From the NCBI GenBank assembly GCA_014529385.2, contig CM043942.1, positions 64,657,184-64,721,183 on the forward strand: 64,000 bases of DNA, read 5' to 3'. Position 1 is the first letter of the stretch, and the number at the start of each line of letters is the position of its first letter. The notes below the pieces were generated by a model. It did no database searches. It was not told the DNA's origin and saw nothing but the letters and a program-made list of their open reading frames with translations. Made by a program: the position numbers and the translations under genes. Below are positions 10,626-22,647 of this stretch, piece after piece. The DNA comes from Adiantum capillus-veneris. Taxonomy: Eukaryota; Streptophyta; Polypodiopsida; Polypodiales; Pteridaceae.

Positions 10626-12041
10626 ATGGCTGGATCATAGGACACTACTCTTTACAATATCAAGAAGCTGGATGGAACCAATTTCCCATTGTGGAAGAAG
10701 CAGATTTGGCTCGTGTTGGTACAAAAGAAGCAGATAAAACCTATAAAGCTCAAGGGGATAAAACCAAAAGATATGGACGAAGATGAATGGAGCAAAATGG
10801 ATGAATTGGCACTTTCTACCATTATGCTAACTTTGGCAGAAAGCGTTTACTTCAATGTAGCAGACGAGATGTCGGCTTATCAAGCATGGTTAAAGCTGAG
10901 TGATCTTTATGAGAAGCAGAGTGCACCTTCACAGGTATACTGGCTTAAGAAGCTTGTTGACTTGAAGATGAAAGAAGGGACACCTATGTCCAATCATCTG
11001 AATGAATTCAACACAATCTATAGTCAGTTGTCAGCTCAAGGTGTCAAGTTTGATGAACCTGTTAGAGCTATGTTCCTGTTGATCACATTGCCGGAAAGTT
11101 GGGACACTTTTCGCACAGCTTTGAGTAATTCTGCACCTCCAGATGGTTTGAACATAGCAGGTGTAGAAGGAAGTCTGCTTACTAAAGAAACCAATAGAAA
11201 GACAATGGACAAAGGCAAAGGAACAGCCTTAGTTGTCAGGGGAAGGACCAAAGAAAAGTACAAAGGTGGAAAGAGGAATCAGTCTCGTAGCAAGTCCCGC
11301 AGTGCTAAAGGCAAGAGTGACATAGAATGCTACCATTGTGGCAAAAAGGGTCACATGAAAAGAGACTGCAGAGAATGGAAAGCAGAAAAAAGCAAAGAGA
11401 AAGCTGAAGACCATGGTGAGAAGAACAAGTCCTCAGTGAAGATTCAAGAAATAAATGTGACAAACACTGTTGCAAAGGATGACAGTCTAGTGTCAGGAGA
11501 CATCTACTTCTTGAAGAGTACAATGGACTCAGCTCTTCTTACAACATCTGATGGAAATGCACTGAGTGACTGGATTATAGACTCAGGGGCATCACAGCCT
11601 GGCTTTTCATTTAATGATTTTGAATTCTGTGAACATTGTCTGTATGGTAAGCAAACACAGCAGCCACATAAGCATAGAAGCAGTAGAAGAGATACACAAT
11701 TGGCACTTGTTCATAGTGATTTGTGTGGACCTATGCCTAACCTATCTCTAGGGGGAGCTTCTTACTTTATGACATTTATAGATGATTACTCGAGAAAAGT
11801 ATGGGTTTACTTTCTCAAGCACAAGGATGAAGCGTTTAGTGTTTTCAAAACGTTTATGACACTTGTGGAGAATCAGAGTGGCAAGAAGCTTAAATGCTTA
11901 CGCACTGACAGTGGTGGAGAGTATGTTTCAAAGGCCTTTCAAGACTTTTGTGATTCAAAAGGTATAAAACGTGAACTTACTGCTCCTTACAATCCTCCTC
12001 AAAATGGTGTTGCTGAGAGGATGAATAGGACCGTACATTGA
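10626..12041 (+). pseudogene. copia-2 gag-protease-integrase frame with early stop and internal deletion
   Basis: The natural start is ATG 10626 (MAGS), but codon 5 is TAG; beyond it the frame is open to 12041. Gag shows the usual N-terminus (KKLDGTNFPLWKKQ), a UBN2-like core (WLKKLVDLKMKEGTPMSNHL) and a CCHC knuckle (CYHCGKKGHMKRDC) near 11330. The protease site DSGAS at 11581 is joined at once to the end of the pre-integrase domain (FCEHCLYGKQTQQP). The rest of protease and the start of the integrase zinc region are therefore deleted. The integrase core keeps D (HSDLCGP), D (RTDSGGEY) and E (NGVAERMNR). A one-base offset at about 12035 ends the frame. Confidence 0.85.
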
Positions 12042-13362
12042 GAAGGTCAGAAGTATGTTGTCTAATGCACAGCTGCCAAATGGGTTTTGGGCTGAAGCTG
12101 TATCAACAGCTGTTCATCTTGTAAATAGATCTCCTAGCAAGATTTTGCAAAAGGATTCAGTGCCAGAGATGGTATGGTCAGGCAAAATGCCCTCATACAA
12201 GCATTTCAGAGTCTTTGGCTGTGAGGCATATACTCACGTTCCAAAGGAATTGAGGAACAAACTTGAGCCAAAGAGTAGAAAGTGCATTTGTCTAGGCTAT
12301 GGTAATTCTGGTGAGATGGGGTACAGACTTTGGGATCCCGAATCCAGAAAGGTTTTCCGCAACAGTGATGTTCACTTTAATGAATCCAAATATCATTCTA
12401 AACCAGAGAGGGTTGAGGAGATTAGAAGAGTTGTCTTCCAAGAAGATGGACCTGCACGTGCAAGACAAAATGTCAGGGCTCAAGAGGAGCAAGGACAGGA
12501 TAGATTGGAACCGCAGGTTGTGGCTGAGCCTGAGCCACCTATTGTGCATAGATCTAGACGTGTCACGCGACCTCCTGATAGGTTTGTTCCATCTATGAAC
12601 TATGTCATGTTGACTAATTGCAATGAGCCTCCATGTTACAAGGAAGCAGTGCAAATAAAGGACTCCGGGAATTGGCAATTGGCCATGCAGTCAGCGATGA
12701 CAGCTCTGCATAAAAACAAGACATGGAAGCTAGTTAAATTACCACAGGGCAAAAAGGCTCTACCTTGTAAATGGGTTTACAGGTATAAGATCACCGCTCA
12801 TGATAGTCAGCCAAAGTACAAAGCAAGGCTTGTTGCCAAGGGCTTTAAGCAAGAACAAGGCATTGACTTTGATGAAGTCTTCTCTCCGGTGGTCAAGATG
12901 ACTACATTGAGATGCTTTCTTGCATTGGTTGCCATATTAGATTTGGTGTTGCACCAAATGGATGTCAAGACAGCGTTCTTGCATGGTGATTTAGATGTGG
13001 AAATTTACATGCAGCAGCCAGAAGGGTTTGTTGAGAAAGGCAAGGAAGATTGGGTATGCCAGTTGTTAAAGAGTCTTTATGGTTTAAAACAATCACCGAG
13101 GGCATGGTACCATAAACTCCACAAGTTTACGCTTTCTCAAGGCTACGAACGTAGTGAGTTCGATCACTGTCTATATACAAAGAAGGCTAAGGATGGTAGT
13201 TGGCTGATCCTTATTTTGTATGTGGATGACATGTTGATTGCTGGCAAGCACTTGGAAGAAATTTCAGCTTTGAAGTCAAAGATGGCAAAATCGTTTGACA
13301 TGAAAGACATGGGTGAGGAAAGTCATATACTTGGTATGCGCATTGAGAGACACATGCTGAAT
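12042..13362 (+). pseudogene. copia-2 integrase C-terminus and reverse transcriptase
   Basis: The second frame continues integrase (LPNGFWAEAVSTAVHLVNR, FGCEAYTHVPKELR). After a low-complexity linker comes reverse transcriptase: CKWVYRYKI, YKARLVAKGFKQEQGIDFD, MDVKTAFLHGDL, the active site YVDDMLIAGK near 13218, and MKDMGEESHILGMRI. Family similarity ends at about residue 436 of this frame; the following residues are random and RNase H is absent. Confidence 0.85.
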
Positions 13363-14400
13363 TTATGTATATATATAAGGAGTAAGATGGAATTGTACCT
13401 TGGAGATAATAGAGAGAGGCATAGAGATGGTGTATGTACATGGAGAGCTCATATGAGAGCTATGGGAGTAAGTGGGGAGGTTAATGGTGAAGAAGGTGAG
13501 AGAAACCATTGAAGGTGCAGGTTTGAGTGAGGGATTGAGAGGAATGTGTGTGTGTGTGTGTAGAAGTGTGGAAAGAGGTGAGAGAAGACTATGGGCTACT
13601 TGTGAAAAAAGTGGACAGACTGGGGTCCACTCAAAAAATCATATCTCACCGCTGGTAGCTCCAAAAATCATGAAAAAATTTGAGGTTATTATTCAGAGCG
13701 TGGCCTACATTTTCTCTTTTGACCACTGCTCCAAATTCGGAGTGGAGATAGGTGCCAAAATTCTCACCAAAAAGCCAACTCCTTTGTCATATCATAATAC
13801 AAAGCATCCAAGTTGCCCTTGACACATGCATAGAGGAGGATTATTGGTGAATAAAGAAATATATACATGGTGAGACTAGTGTATGGACTATTCATGGACT
13901 TTAGCTCAATGAGCACATGGTATTAGAATAATGAGTAAAAATAATAATAAAAATATGGAGGAGTTATGGATATGAAAAGATATTGGAATCATATGATATG
14001 GTCCCTCTTTAAATTATTTTGGGTGAAAGAGGAAAAGGTATGCAAGTAAATAATATAATAAATGTGACCAATGAGTAGAAATCAATTTTTTGTTTTCACG
14101 AGGGTGAGGGTGAAAATGTGGGAGTGATTTGTATAAAGGAAAAATATAAGGTTAGAGTATGTACATATTGGCAAAAAATATACTTATGGTGTAAGAGGAT
14201 GAAAGAAGGCATACAAAGGTTTAAAAAAACACACACCTAAGTATAAATATTTAAATAAAATACCAGAATAATTATAAAAATATCTATATTTAGGCCATAT
14301 ATATAATGCAATATTTACACACAAATGGGCCATAATATATTTTATTTTTTTGACTCAACTAGCCCAGTGACTAGCTAGCTGAGGATTTTAAGAAGATATG
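13363..14400. repeat. LTR-like sequence related to the element X LTR
   Basis: The part at about 13480-13830 has the same run of short blocks as the X LTR at 31020-31340: a purine-rich GA/GTGTGTGT stretch, GGGGTCCACT, CATATC-CACC, AAAAATCATGAAAAAA, CTACATTTT and CGGAGTGGA. It is in the same strand sense as X, so it is a minus-oriented, diverged LTR piece abutting the broken copia-2. From about 13830 to 14400 the sequence is AT-rich with no gene. Confidence 0.5.
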
Positions 14401-15394
14401 GGAAAAGCCCCCTAACTCACACACGCCTATTTACAGTGAAATGGTAGGGATAGCCATAGTGTTTGGGTGGATTTGATAGGGTGAGGTAGCTTACTATGGC
14501 AATTATGGAAAGCCGAAAAACGGCTATCAGTAGTAACCATATCTAATCATAGACTACAAACTTGGCTAGATATTGAGTAGTTTTTATGGGTTTCTAGAGG
14601 TCATAATGCTAAACCCAGTTTTTTGATGTTTGCTATATTTAGCACTTTATCATTGCCCCCAAGGTTCCAATTGTAAGAGATCCATTATCCTTTTGACATG
14701 CTCCATGGCTCCTTTTGAATCCAAAGGCCCAAAGGAAACTAAGAAAACATGTATATTGAGCGTGACTATAGAAACTTTGATGATAGGTCCGCAGAATGGC
14801 AAAAATGCAACTTTTTTGTACCTATTTTTTTTTACCAAAAAACAAATAGTGAGGCAAAAGCAACCATATGTTTTGGTCACCAACCCATTGAAGTTAACAA
14901 GGCATTTTATCCCATGTCCTACAAAAATCCCCATTCTTATTTATATGCAATCAACCATAAGAAATTGCTGTTTTGGGAAAAATGCACTGGTCCATCAACT
15001 TTGGAGACTTGTAGTGACCAAGGGATGAGAAAAATTACAAGTTTCTCATTTTTTCCATTTATAGTAGTTATTGAACTATAAGCTCATGAAACGAATTTTC
15101 AAAATGAGTGGATCTACTATGGTTTTGGAATTTCTTCCCAAAACCGTGAAAGGACACTTTCATGTCCTGTTAGGTTACCATTCTAGTGAACATCTAGTTG
15201 GTAAGGTGAATCTTTTGTTAACGTTGACAAAGTCATGCATTTATACTATTGGATGAAGGGGGAAGAAACCAATTTTGAAAAACTCCAATTTTATATGGTT
15301 GTTAACGTTAATTAACGCTTTTTGATCACGTAAATATTAAATCCCTACAAACGACGTAAAAACATAATGCGGTCCATCAAAAGTATCATGCAAA
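14401..15394. other. Unassigned stretch
   Basis: Two overlapping frames at 14630-15081 are open, but they match no family I know and have no domain features. No promoter, repeat or RNA gene is evident. Confidence 0.4.
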
Positions 15395-15740
15395 ACTAGC
15401 AAAAAGATACTTTGGTCCCTTTCAAATCTTGAAGCCAATCAATGACATGGCTTATCAACTCAAGTTGCCCAACCATTGGATCATACATGATGCTTTTCAT
15501 GTGATCCTACTTAAGCCCTACAAAGGAGAGCCACCAAGGGAACCAATTATCGAAGACCCCCAAAAATCGAAGACCAAGAAGAGCTTCTACAACCTGAAGC
15601 TATTCTTCGGCATGAAGACAAGGTACTACAACATGGTAAGATTATCTAAAGGTATCTTATTAAGTTCAAAAATTATCCATGAAAGGAATACAGCTTAAGG
15701 ATAGTGCAAACCTTGGAAATTCTTACAATGCTACACTAGA
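15395..15740 (+). pseudogene. Chromovirus integrase C-terminus with chromodomain remnant
   Basis: The reading begins with [12 protein letters not shown] and continues [19 protein letters not shown] and LLKPYKG, the typical end of a plant chromovirus integrase. After a one-base shift near 15560 the other phase gives [15 protein letters not shown] and then [10 protein letters not shown], the chromodomain core (usually YLVKWKGYP) that guides integration to heterochromatin. Stops inside the chromodomain show decay. The rest of pol is missing upstream. Confidence 0.75.
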
Positions 15741-16037
15741 GTAAGAAAATGTACTTAAGTGATTAATATTTTTGTCTTATAAGACTAATTTTCTTTTTTT
15801 TGTGCACAAATTTAAATAGTATGAATGTTTAGAATCATGTTTGTGATGACGACGTCTCTCAATCACTCTACGTTGGGAGAATGAAATGGATTCAAGAGTT
15901 GACATGCTTGCGGTAGCTAAGTCTCCCAAGACCCAACTGGATTAGTCATCCATGTTGGAATAATGTCGAAGGGTAAAAAGGAATCCTCTAAATGCTAAGA
16001 AACATCGACTAATGACTAAGGATTTATCTCTTCTACC

Positions 16038-16076
16038 TCATAGTCAAGGACGACTATGATTTCAAGAGAGAGGTAA
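16038..16076 (+). promoter_or_regulatory. Hairpin and polypurine tract of the chromovirus
   Basis: TCATAGTC and GACTATGA form a perfect 8-bp stem around AAGGAC (16038-16059). Four bases on is the purine tract AAGAGAGAGG, then TAA and the LTR start TGTCATAAAA at 16077. A second chromovirus end at 18380-18397 has the same AAGGAC loop. Confidence 0.65.
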
Positions 16077-17618
16077 TGTCATAAAATCTAATATCTAACC
16101 AACCCAAATGATTTTCTCATATTAAACTAATCATTCAATGTGGAAGAATAAATGGGAACAAGGGTTAGAATATAGGCATGTGCTTATGGATCTATCTCAA
16201 CACCACGCCAAGGTTAAAGAGGTCCAAATGAGAGATGGTATGTCAAAGAGCAAGGCTAGCTAATGGAGCTTAAAGACCTTAGGGTTAGCTTCATTAAAAA
16301 CCTCCAAAGGATAGTGTTAAAAGTCCTTAGAAGTTAGGAAAGTTAGGGTTGTGCTTGAGGTGGGAACCCGGCCCAAGCTTGAGGTGCTTGTCGTGCTCGC
16401 TGACTATGGTGCTTGTCGTACTTTGCTTACTAAGGTGTTTGAGGTGCTTGATGACTAAGGTGACAAAGGTACTCCATGACTAAGGTGACAAAGGTACTCC
16501 ATGACTAAGGTGCTTGAGAGGCTTAAGGTGTTCAAAAACATAACTACAATCTCTACTCATGGGGGCATGAGGCCTTTTTATAGGGGCATGAGAGAGAACA
16601 CACACACCCTCACACAAGTCAAGCCTTGTTAAAAGAAGCAACAAGGACACATGTCAACTTCCTCTCCATGTTTCCTCATAAGATTCCTAAAGCCTAATGG
16701 TTGGCCTCTCAAGGGATCCAATGATAATTTAGATCATTTAACTAATTGTTTATGCATTTATCAAGTCCTCTCTCTCAAAGGGGAAAGGGGGACACTTGTC
16801 GCAAGGCTAGCATTGTTGCTTCATATAAGCTGTGTATGTGATTGGCTAGGCTTGTAGGGGTCCAATGAGGTCCAGCATGAGCTACAAGGAGGGGGGGTGT
16901 GCTTGGGGGGTATACTGTCTCTCACACACACTTTCATGCTCATTCTCACTTGGACAAAGTGCAAGAACTCCATCTCCTTGTCCAAGCCTATGGAGAACTG
17001 GAGAGCCTAAACCAACACTCTTGGCTATGGAATGCAAATCCAACCAGGATCCATGCTTCAATTCTTAAGCTTGCCATCTTGTTCATCTTGATTACAATGC
17101 TATTATGCTATGCTAAGCAAGAAGAGTGATGATAAGTGAAGAGATATTTATTTCTCATATGAATGATTCTTCTTCCTCTTCTCTATCCTTATTCCCTGCT
17201 AGCTCTCTCCACCTTCTAAGGTGTTTGAGGCCTTGGGATTGAGGCTAGGGATGGTTAATGCTTTTACAAGTTTATGTTATGTCTGTGATACATGAAGCTT
17301 TCCATGTTCATTGAATCACCTAGGTCACAAGGAACACAAACATTGTATTGTACCAAGTCTCTCTTGATGGGAGAATCTATAATACAGAAGCCTATTGGAG
17401 GGGGGACCGACTCGAGATAAATCCGGTCGTCAACTGTTGTCAAGTTCTCTAGCTCTCTCTTTTGCAAAAGTATTGTTCATGCCAAGTTAATTAAGTATAA
17501 TGGTTATGTTGCTATTGCTAATTAAGCCCTCTATGTTCTCAAAGTAGTCTCATAAAAATGCTCACTCTAGTATTGTTAATTCCGCTACTCGCAAAGTTCA
17601 TAGGCCATTTCCATTACA
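16077..17618 (+). repeat. 3' LTR of the chromovirus relic
   Basis: It starts TGTCATAAAATC after the polypurine tract. The end TTTCCATTACA at about 17618 is placed by similarity with the Z LTR, which ends ATTCCATTACA just before a primer-site-like sequence. Shared blocks with Z include CTAGCTCTCT, CACCTT-AAGGTGTTTGAGG and AGTATTGTTCATGCCAAG. A TATA-like patch occurs near 16577 but reads better on the minus strand, so a nested minus-strand LTR piece is possible in 16100-17000. Confidence 0.55.
16390..16525. repeat. Short tandem repeats (25-bp unit)
   Basis: ATGACTAAGGTGACAAAGG plus TACTCC is repeated exactly twice (16451-16500), flanked by degenerate copies built on GACTA-GGTGCTTG. Confidence 0.8.
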
Positions 17619-18359
17619 ATGTGTATGATATATTGAAGAATGTACAAAGAGGTTCAAAACACTCTTTGAATACTCTATTAATAAAGATCCGTTGCTATAA
17701 ATGTTGTTACCACTATAATTCCAAGGAGAAGACCTGTCACTTGTCACCATCCAAAAAATGGGAGTCCATCAGTATTGGCATTAATTGAAAAGGCAGGTGT
17801 TAATGACCCTCTCCCCATGTTATTGGTGTCAAAAATTACAACAAAAACAGAAAACTTAGCATAGATCAAATATTATATTCACAACCAAGACATTATTTTC
17901 TACTATGTCTATATCATTGTTTTTCCATACAAAATTGGTTGTAGCATCTCCTTTGTAATTTGAATCAATTTTTAAATTTTCTAGTCCATTACCATGTTAT
18001 CCCAAACCCTCACATGAGGATTAAGGCCCTTACCTTGATAATGAATGAGCTCTTGCACAAGCTCAAGGTGTTGAAAATAGTTTAATCACGTATTTCTCAG
18101 ATAAAGATAGCTTCACAAATGACTTTTCAACTTTGAATCCCATCAGTGTATACGTACATTCACAATGAGTACAAATGGTTCTCCCATCTAGTTAAGGATT
18201 TTCTAAACAAAAAAGTCATCTACATGTAAAGCCCTCTCTGGGACTGCCTGAGAATGAACCTCCCATTAAATAGCCCCTTGGGCCTCATTCCCTATCCACA
18301 CTTGCAGCCGGCCCCTTGGGCCTGGTCCTTGACCATCGGGCTTTGCCCTTGGCATGACA
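17619..18359 (-). repeat. Probable LTR of a second chromovirus (minus strand)
   Basis: On the minus strand a purine tract CCAAGGGGGTG (18373-18362) is followed by TAA and TGTCATGCC, the same form as the LTR start at 16077. The LTR would run downward from 18359; its other end is not visible. No gene is seen in the interval. Confidence 0.45.
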
Positions 18360-18397
18360 TTACACCCCCTTGGAGAAGCGTTTTCGTCCTTGAAAAC
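18360..18397 (-). promoter_or_regulatory. Hairpin and polypurine tract of the second chromovirus
   Basis: GTTTTC and GAAAAC pair around AAGGAC (18397-18380, minus strand), followed by a CTTCTCC spacer and the purine tract. The loop is identical to that of the chromovirus at 16038 while the stem differs. Confidence 0.55.
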
Positions 18398-20890
18398 AAG
18401 AGTGATGATGCACTAATGCTTTCCACAGGGGCATCCTGCATGGATGCGGAACTTTGCTTGAACAGAACACGGTGTTTAGTAGGAGGTTCAATGAAACCAA
18501 GAGTAACAAGTTGATTTTCCATATTGTTGTCCTGTTGCAACCATCTTGGTGTAACCTTTACATAGATAATATAGTGTGTAAACTCCATGTAAAACTCACT
18601 TGAGTAGATAAATGAGTTATCACAACTAAGATGTACCCAAAGAGTACCTTTTTGCACTTTCCTTGAAAGTAACTTGCTGAGATAACTCATCAACCAAGTG
18701 TAAGTCCTTTGACTTGTTCTCAATCCTTGACTTGTTCTCAAATTTCATCAGTAAACAACCCCACCATACCTAGTGTTCAACGTTGAGAACCTGACTGATA
18801 CATGAAGAGACGAAACCTAGTCGAAAACATGCTTTACCTGATGGCAAGCAAACTCCAAGTAGAGCAATAAATGCTTATTAATTATTTTGCTTGGTGCTAA
18901 TGTACACACTTTTCAAATCCTTTAGCACAAGATTACACTTTGTAATTTTCCTATCCCCTTAGATATTAACAGTACTGAGGTGTGTTTCTCCCACGATTAA
19001 AAGGCAGTCTTCCTAGAGGACTGGTAAATGGGAATCACAAGATCATACAATATTGTTGAGGAAACGACAATGTCTTGAATAACCATCTAGGTTAACTTGA
19101 AAAATCCACACACACCCAAACCGAGTCGTGACCTCTATTGGTGATTGGTAGACCAACAAGTAAACTCAGCGAGATACTGTACACGGAGTGCAAAATGCTT
19201 CATAAGTAACTAATGTTATGAATATGCATGCCGCTCCAAATTAGTCTTTGCTAAACACTAGGACCCATGACACCTAGTGTGCATGCATTTAGAAAAAAGT
19301 AGATCCGAGCGTGTATATCCCTGATCATCCTTGCCAATACTTATGGTGAATGCGATGTGCATAGCACAGAGTAAAGAGGAATGTAAATAGTTCCAAAAAG
19401 AAACTAAATACTTTTAGTGGCAATCATTTTCAAGCCTTGCTGAAATGTTTGAACCATAATAGAAGATGAAACATTAATCACTTCTAGGGAGAAACAATGA
19501 AACTTTTTCATTAACAACTCAGAGCCTTGCTATATGTATAAACAAACATTTGTAATGTTGTTTAATAGGACTTGTACCTGAACAAGTCATTCTAATTATC
19601 CGACAATTTTTTGTCACCGAAATTGCTCCTGATACGTCGTGCTGAAAATGGTCTAGAAAACACATGTGACCAGTAGCTAGGGACTTTTTCATGACACATA
19701 TTTGAAATAATGGGTGCCATTGTCAGTTCCAGAGACTCATATTCGCCACATGTGGAATATGTCTCAAGTAATGATGTCTAAAAAAAGAACATCCTACAAA
19801 TACAAGATGTACTTGTGTGTGGTGGTAACTGCAAACACTCTACAACGGGAGTGAGAGGGACCCTCATTAGCATTGATCCACAATGGCTAAACCGAACTCC
19901 TTGAGTTCCTAGACCATCTTGCATCCCATCTGACAACATGTGCCAAATAAACCCTACAAATGGGTCTTTAGCTACATAATTCAGAAACTTATTTTGGACA
20001 CTATGACCCTAAAGTCTTGGCTCTTACATGACCTTGTCATCTCTCTGAAGAGCAAAAAATGGATGACAACATATTTTATGCATCCTACATAGGAAAAACA
20101 AACCAAGAAACGTCAAACCAAATTAGATGCGTACATATAGGTTAAACATAGTGTCCACTTATCCGAGTGAAAAACACCTTGGTGTTGCCTTTGCAAACCA
20201 GTCCCCTTGGGTAAAATCAGCATTGTCAAACCTCTTGGTTAAACACTACAGAAAAACTATGCAACTAGCAATCGATAGTATCTTAATTCCACTTTGGAAG
20301 TCAAATTATCCAATAGCCGTTCCTTGAAATTACAAGTGTGAAGATTCCAAGAATTGACCATCACGCCGAATAAGTGATTTAGTAATCGTGAACTCGGTCT
20401 TACCTCAAAACTAGATTCATATAGACACTCGTAGTGCTAGAGATAAAATAAAAGATCCACTAAAGTTGGAATTGTATTCACAACTAGATCGTTTCCGGAC
20501 CCAAAAAATCTAGAATAATGGGTTTTTGTGAACAGTCGTGCTGTCTGAAATGCGGGCGTCATCTATACACCTTGGGAGAGATAAGCCCTTACGAGTTTAA
20601 GACGTTCAAAAATTCTACTTGATTTTTTCACTCAAAGTGTGTAGCGCTAAAGAATGTCTTAAAAATTGTTAATAATAAGACTCTTGCTTGTTCATTAGAA
20701 TCGATGGGTACTCAACTAAATAGGATTGTTCAATCTTGAAACAAATCACTAATGGAGTACAAACAGATGGCTCCTAGCCTTTCAAAAATATAGGTGGCAA
20801 TAGATGGCGCTTAGCCCTTTCTGTTACCATATTATCATAAAAAAGATTGCAATAAAATCATGCCTAGTTTCATCTTTTCCGCATAGAAGC

Positions 20891-20891
<1 letters not shown>
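18398..20891. other. Unassigned stretch
   Basis: Only short frames occur and none resembles a known protein. The upstream region of a minus-strand chromovirus would be expected here, but I find no RT or integrase motif. It is probably eroded transposon or intergenic DNA. Confidence 0.4.

Positions 20892-20972
<81 letters not shown>
20892..20972. repeat. (GA)n microsatellite
   Basis: About 40 uninterrupted AG units. Confidence 0.95.
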
Positions 20973-20975
<3 letters not shown>

Positions 20976-21751
20976 GGGTTGAGGAAATCCCCTTATTCAA
21001 ATGTGTTGTATGCCCTTTTCAAATGTTCCAGTGCAGACCATGTCTGTGTCAGAGCCTATCTTATAAGCATACATCAGTGTAATTGTACCATGCGCTTGTA
21101 GAGAGAGGTACCATAAGTCACCTCTTGATCCACTTACCTTGTATGTGAGCGTGACTGTATTAGGATACAGATGTATGGCATGTTGCCTCTGAATAAAAAT
21201 AAAATGTCTCAAAACAGTGACAACTAAGCTCATCCTTGATAAAGTAGTTAGTGATATAGCGGAAATGTATGCAATGATGGGTGTTGTACGTCATACTAGT
21301 ATGCCATGCATACATATCAAAAAATAGAATGAGAAACCCTTGGATTCAATGATAGTCTCAACCATGTGAGCCGCTGGTAGACGTGCCTTGCACGATTACA
21401 CTGGCATGGATATATCACAGTGCACCATTGTGTAAACTGTGAGCTTATATCCACATAGTGCCACAAATGCATGCCATTATCATTGATATGAAGTACTCAA
21501 TAGATAATACATTGGCACATAAGAGAAGCCGTGCTTCACGTGAAGTTCGGCAAAGCAATTTTCTTTGTACAATGACTTCTTATGGAATCTACCCAAGCCC
21601 TTTGCTTTGCACAACAGAGAGATCTTTTCCAAAAGGAAAAGTGAAACGTAGACAAGAACAAACATAACATGAAATTTACTAACTTACTTTGTCGCCCACT
21701 TGTGGCTAGGTTGCTAGCAATTTGTTTGAATCCGGATCATAGCCATATGTA
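20973..21751. other. Unassigned stretch upstream of the chimeric ORF
   Basis: No gene, primer site or gag-like sequence is recognisable. Element V therefore has no visible 5' half. Confidence 0.4.
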
Positions 21752-22585
21752 ATGGAGATGGGTAATGCCTCCAGTTTATGTGAGGGTGTTCAGAGTAAGT
21801 TTGATGATCAATATGCTGCCAACCTTTTAAGGATGTTCCAAACTCCTCCACAACACAGCATTGTGTTTGCATGGGATGCATCAGACCTATGGCTATGGCT
21901 AGCTGCTATAACATATAGAGAGAAGATCAGCATTGAGATAAGAGCTAAGGAGCCATGGATAGACAAAAGCCTGATAGAATGCAAGAATAAAGACCTCATT
22001 CGCAATTTGGTACAATTTTTTACAAATAGTGCATCCTCTCTTTGGAGAAAGGTAAGTGGATTACGCTTGTATTTAAGCCGCAAGGTAGGTGGCTTGCTAT
22101 TAGCATCAGTAAAGGAAGCTGACATGTTTGAGCACACCCAAAAGAATCATGATATGCTTGTAGTTTTTTCTAATGGCAGTAAGCAGGACTCTGAAGACAG
22201 CTTGAGCTCACCACACCAACAAGGCGGCCATTTATGGTGGATTCTTGGTACACTCTTGGGAATCATAATTTTCAGTTCTGTCTTTGCAGGAGCCAAGATG
22301 CTCATTTCCCCTCTCGCTACTGGTGGTTACAAATTTGATCCAATTTGGCATGCAAATTTTATTGTTCAGACAGTACAAACAATGATCCTATTTTTCACTT
22401 GGGATCCAGGAGGACACTGGCACAAAGTTCTGGAAGCCATGGGCTTCCCCTTTAATCAATCGACACTATTCCAAGAAACAAGCTATCACCCGGACCTGTT
22501 ACAGATTAATGAATATCCCAGAAATCTCACCAATGGCCAAATGGAATGGCTAGTTCAAAAGGCAACTCGATATCGGATCCTATAG
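21752..22585 (+). CDS. Chimeric ORF of element V: unknown membrane-segment protein fused to a Tat pol linker
   Basis: An open frame of 277 codons starts at ATG 21752 (MEMGNASSL). I do not recognise the first ~210 residues. They include a Trp-rich patch (FAWDASDLWLWLAAITY) and one clear hydrophobic segment at about 161-184 (WWILGTLLGIIIFSSVF) that could span a membrane. The last ~55 residues align with the linker between second RNase H and integrase in X and Y: LFQ, PDLL, PRNLTNGQMEWL and KATRYRI match X (LNAGERRWLARKATRYRI). The frame stops there, and 20 bp later come the hairpin, polypurine tract and LTR typical of a Tat element. Integrase is deleted. It could be a captured host gene fragment, an env-like frame or a chance fusion. 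A GGTAAGT near 22050 and a TTTGCAG near 22285 resemble splice sites, but the frame is open across them. Confidence 0.55.
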   Translation: MEMGNASSLCEGVQSKFDDQYAANLLRMFQTPPQHSIVFAWDASDLWLWLAAITYREKISIEIRAKEPWIDKSLIECKNKDLIRNLVQFFTNSASSLWRKVSGLRLYLSRKVGGLLLASVKEADMFEHTQKNHDMLVVFSNGSKQDSEDSLSSPHQQGGHLWWILGTLLGIIIFSSVFAGAKMLISPLATGGYKFDPIWHANFIVQTVQTMILFFTWDPGGHWHKVLEAMGFPFNQSTLFQETSYHPDLLQINEYPRNLTNGQMEWLVQKATRYRIL

Positions 22586-22606
22586 CTAAGCGGAAGAAGA
22601 AACAGA

Positions 22607-22647
22607 GCTAGAGACATAAATGCCTCTAGCCAAAAGGGGGGGGCTAA
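22607..22647 (+). promoter_or_regulatory. PPT-proximal hairpin and polypurine tract of element V
   Basis: GCTAGAGACA and TGCCTCTAGC pair (one mismatch) around TAAA at 22607-22630. The tract AAAAGGGGGGGG follows, then CTAA and the LTR start TGATGG at 22648. Confidence 0.75.

Larger units (their letters stand above)
9382..13362 (+). mobile_element. Copia-2: Ty1/copia retrotransposon inserted in copia-1, 3' truncated
   Basis: A 192-bp LTR, iMet primer site, leader, gag, and a pol with an internal deletion are present. The 5' flanking 5 bp (CTATG) belong to copia-1. The reverse transcriptase reading stops matching the family at about 13362, and neither RNase H nor a 3' LTR follows, so the target duplication cannot be checked. 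It is younger than copia-1, and its frames are better kept. Confidence 0.85.

Noticed and set aside
20892-20972. Regular repeats as CRISPR-like or tandem arrays
   Set aside because: They are simple dinucleotide tracts; no spaced direct repeats are present.
21733-21744. CGGATCATAGCC identical to the X LTR/polypurine junction in reverse complement
   Set aside because: Only 12 bases, no LTR sequence beside it; treated as chance.
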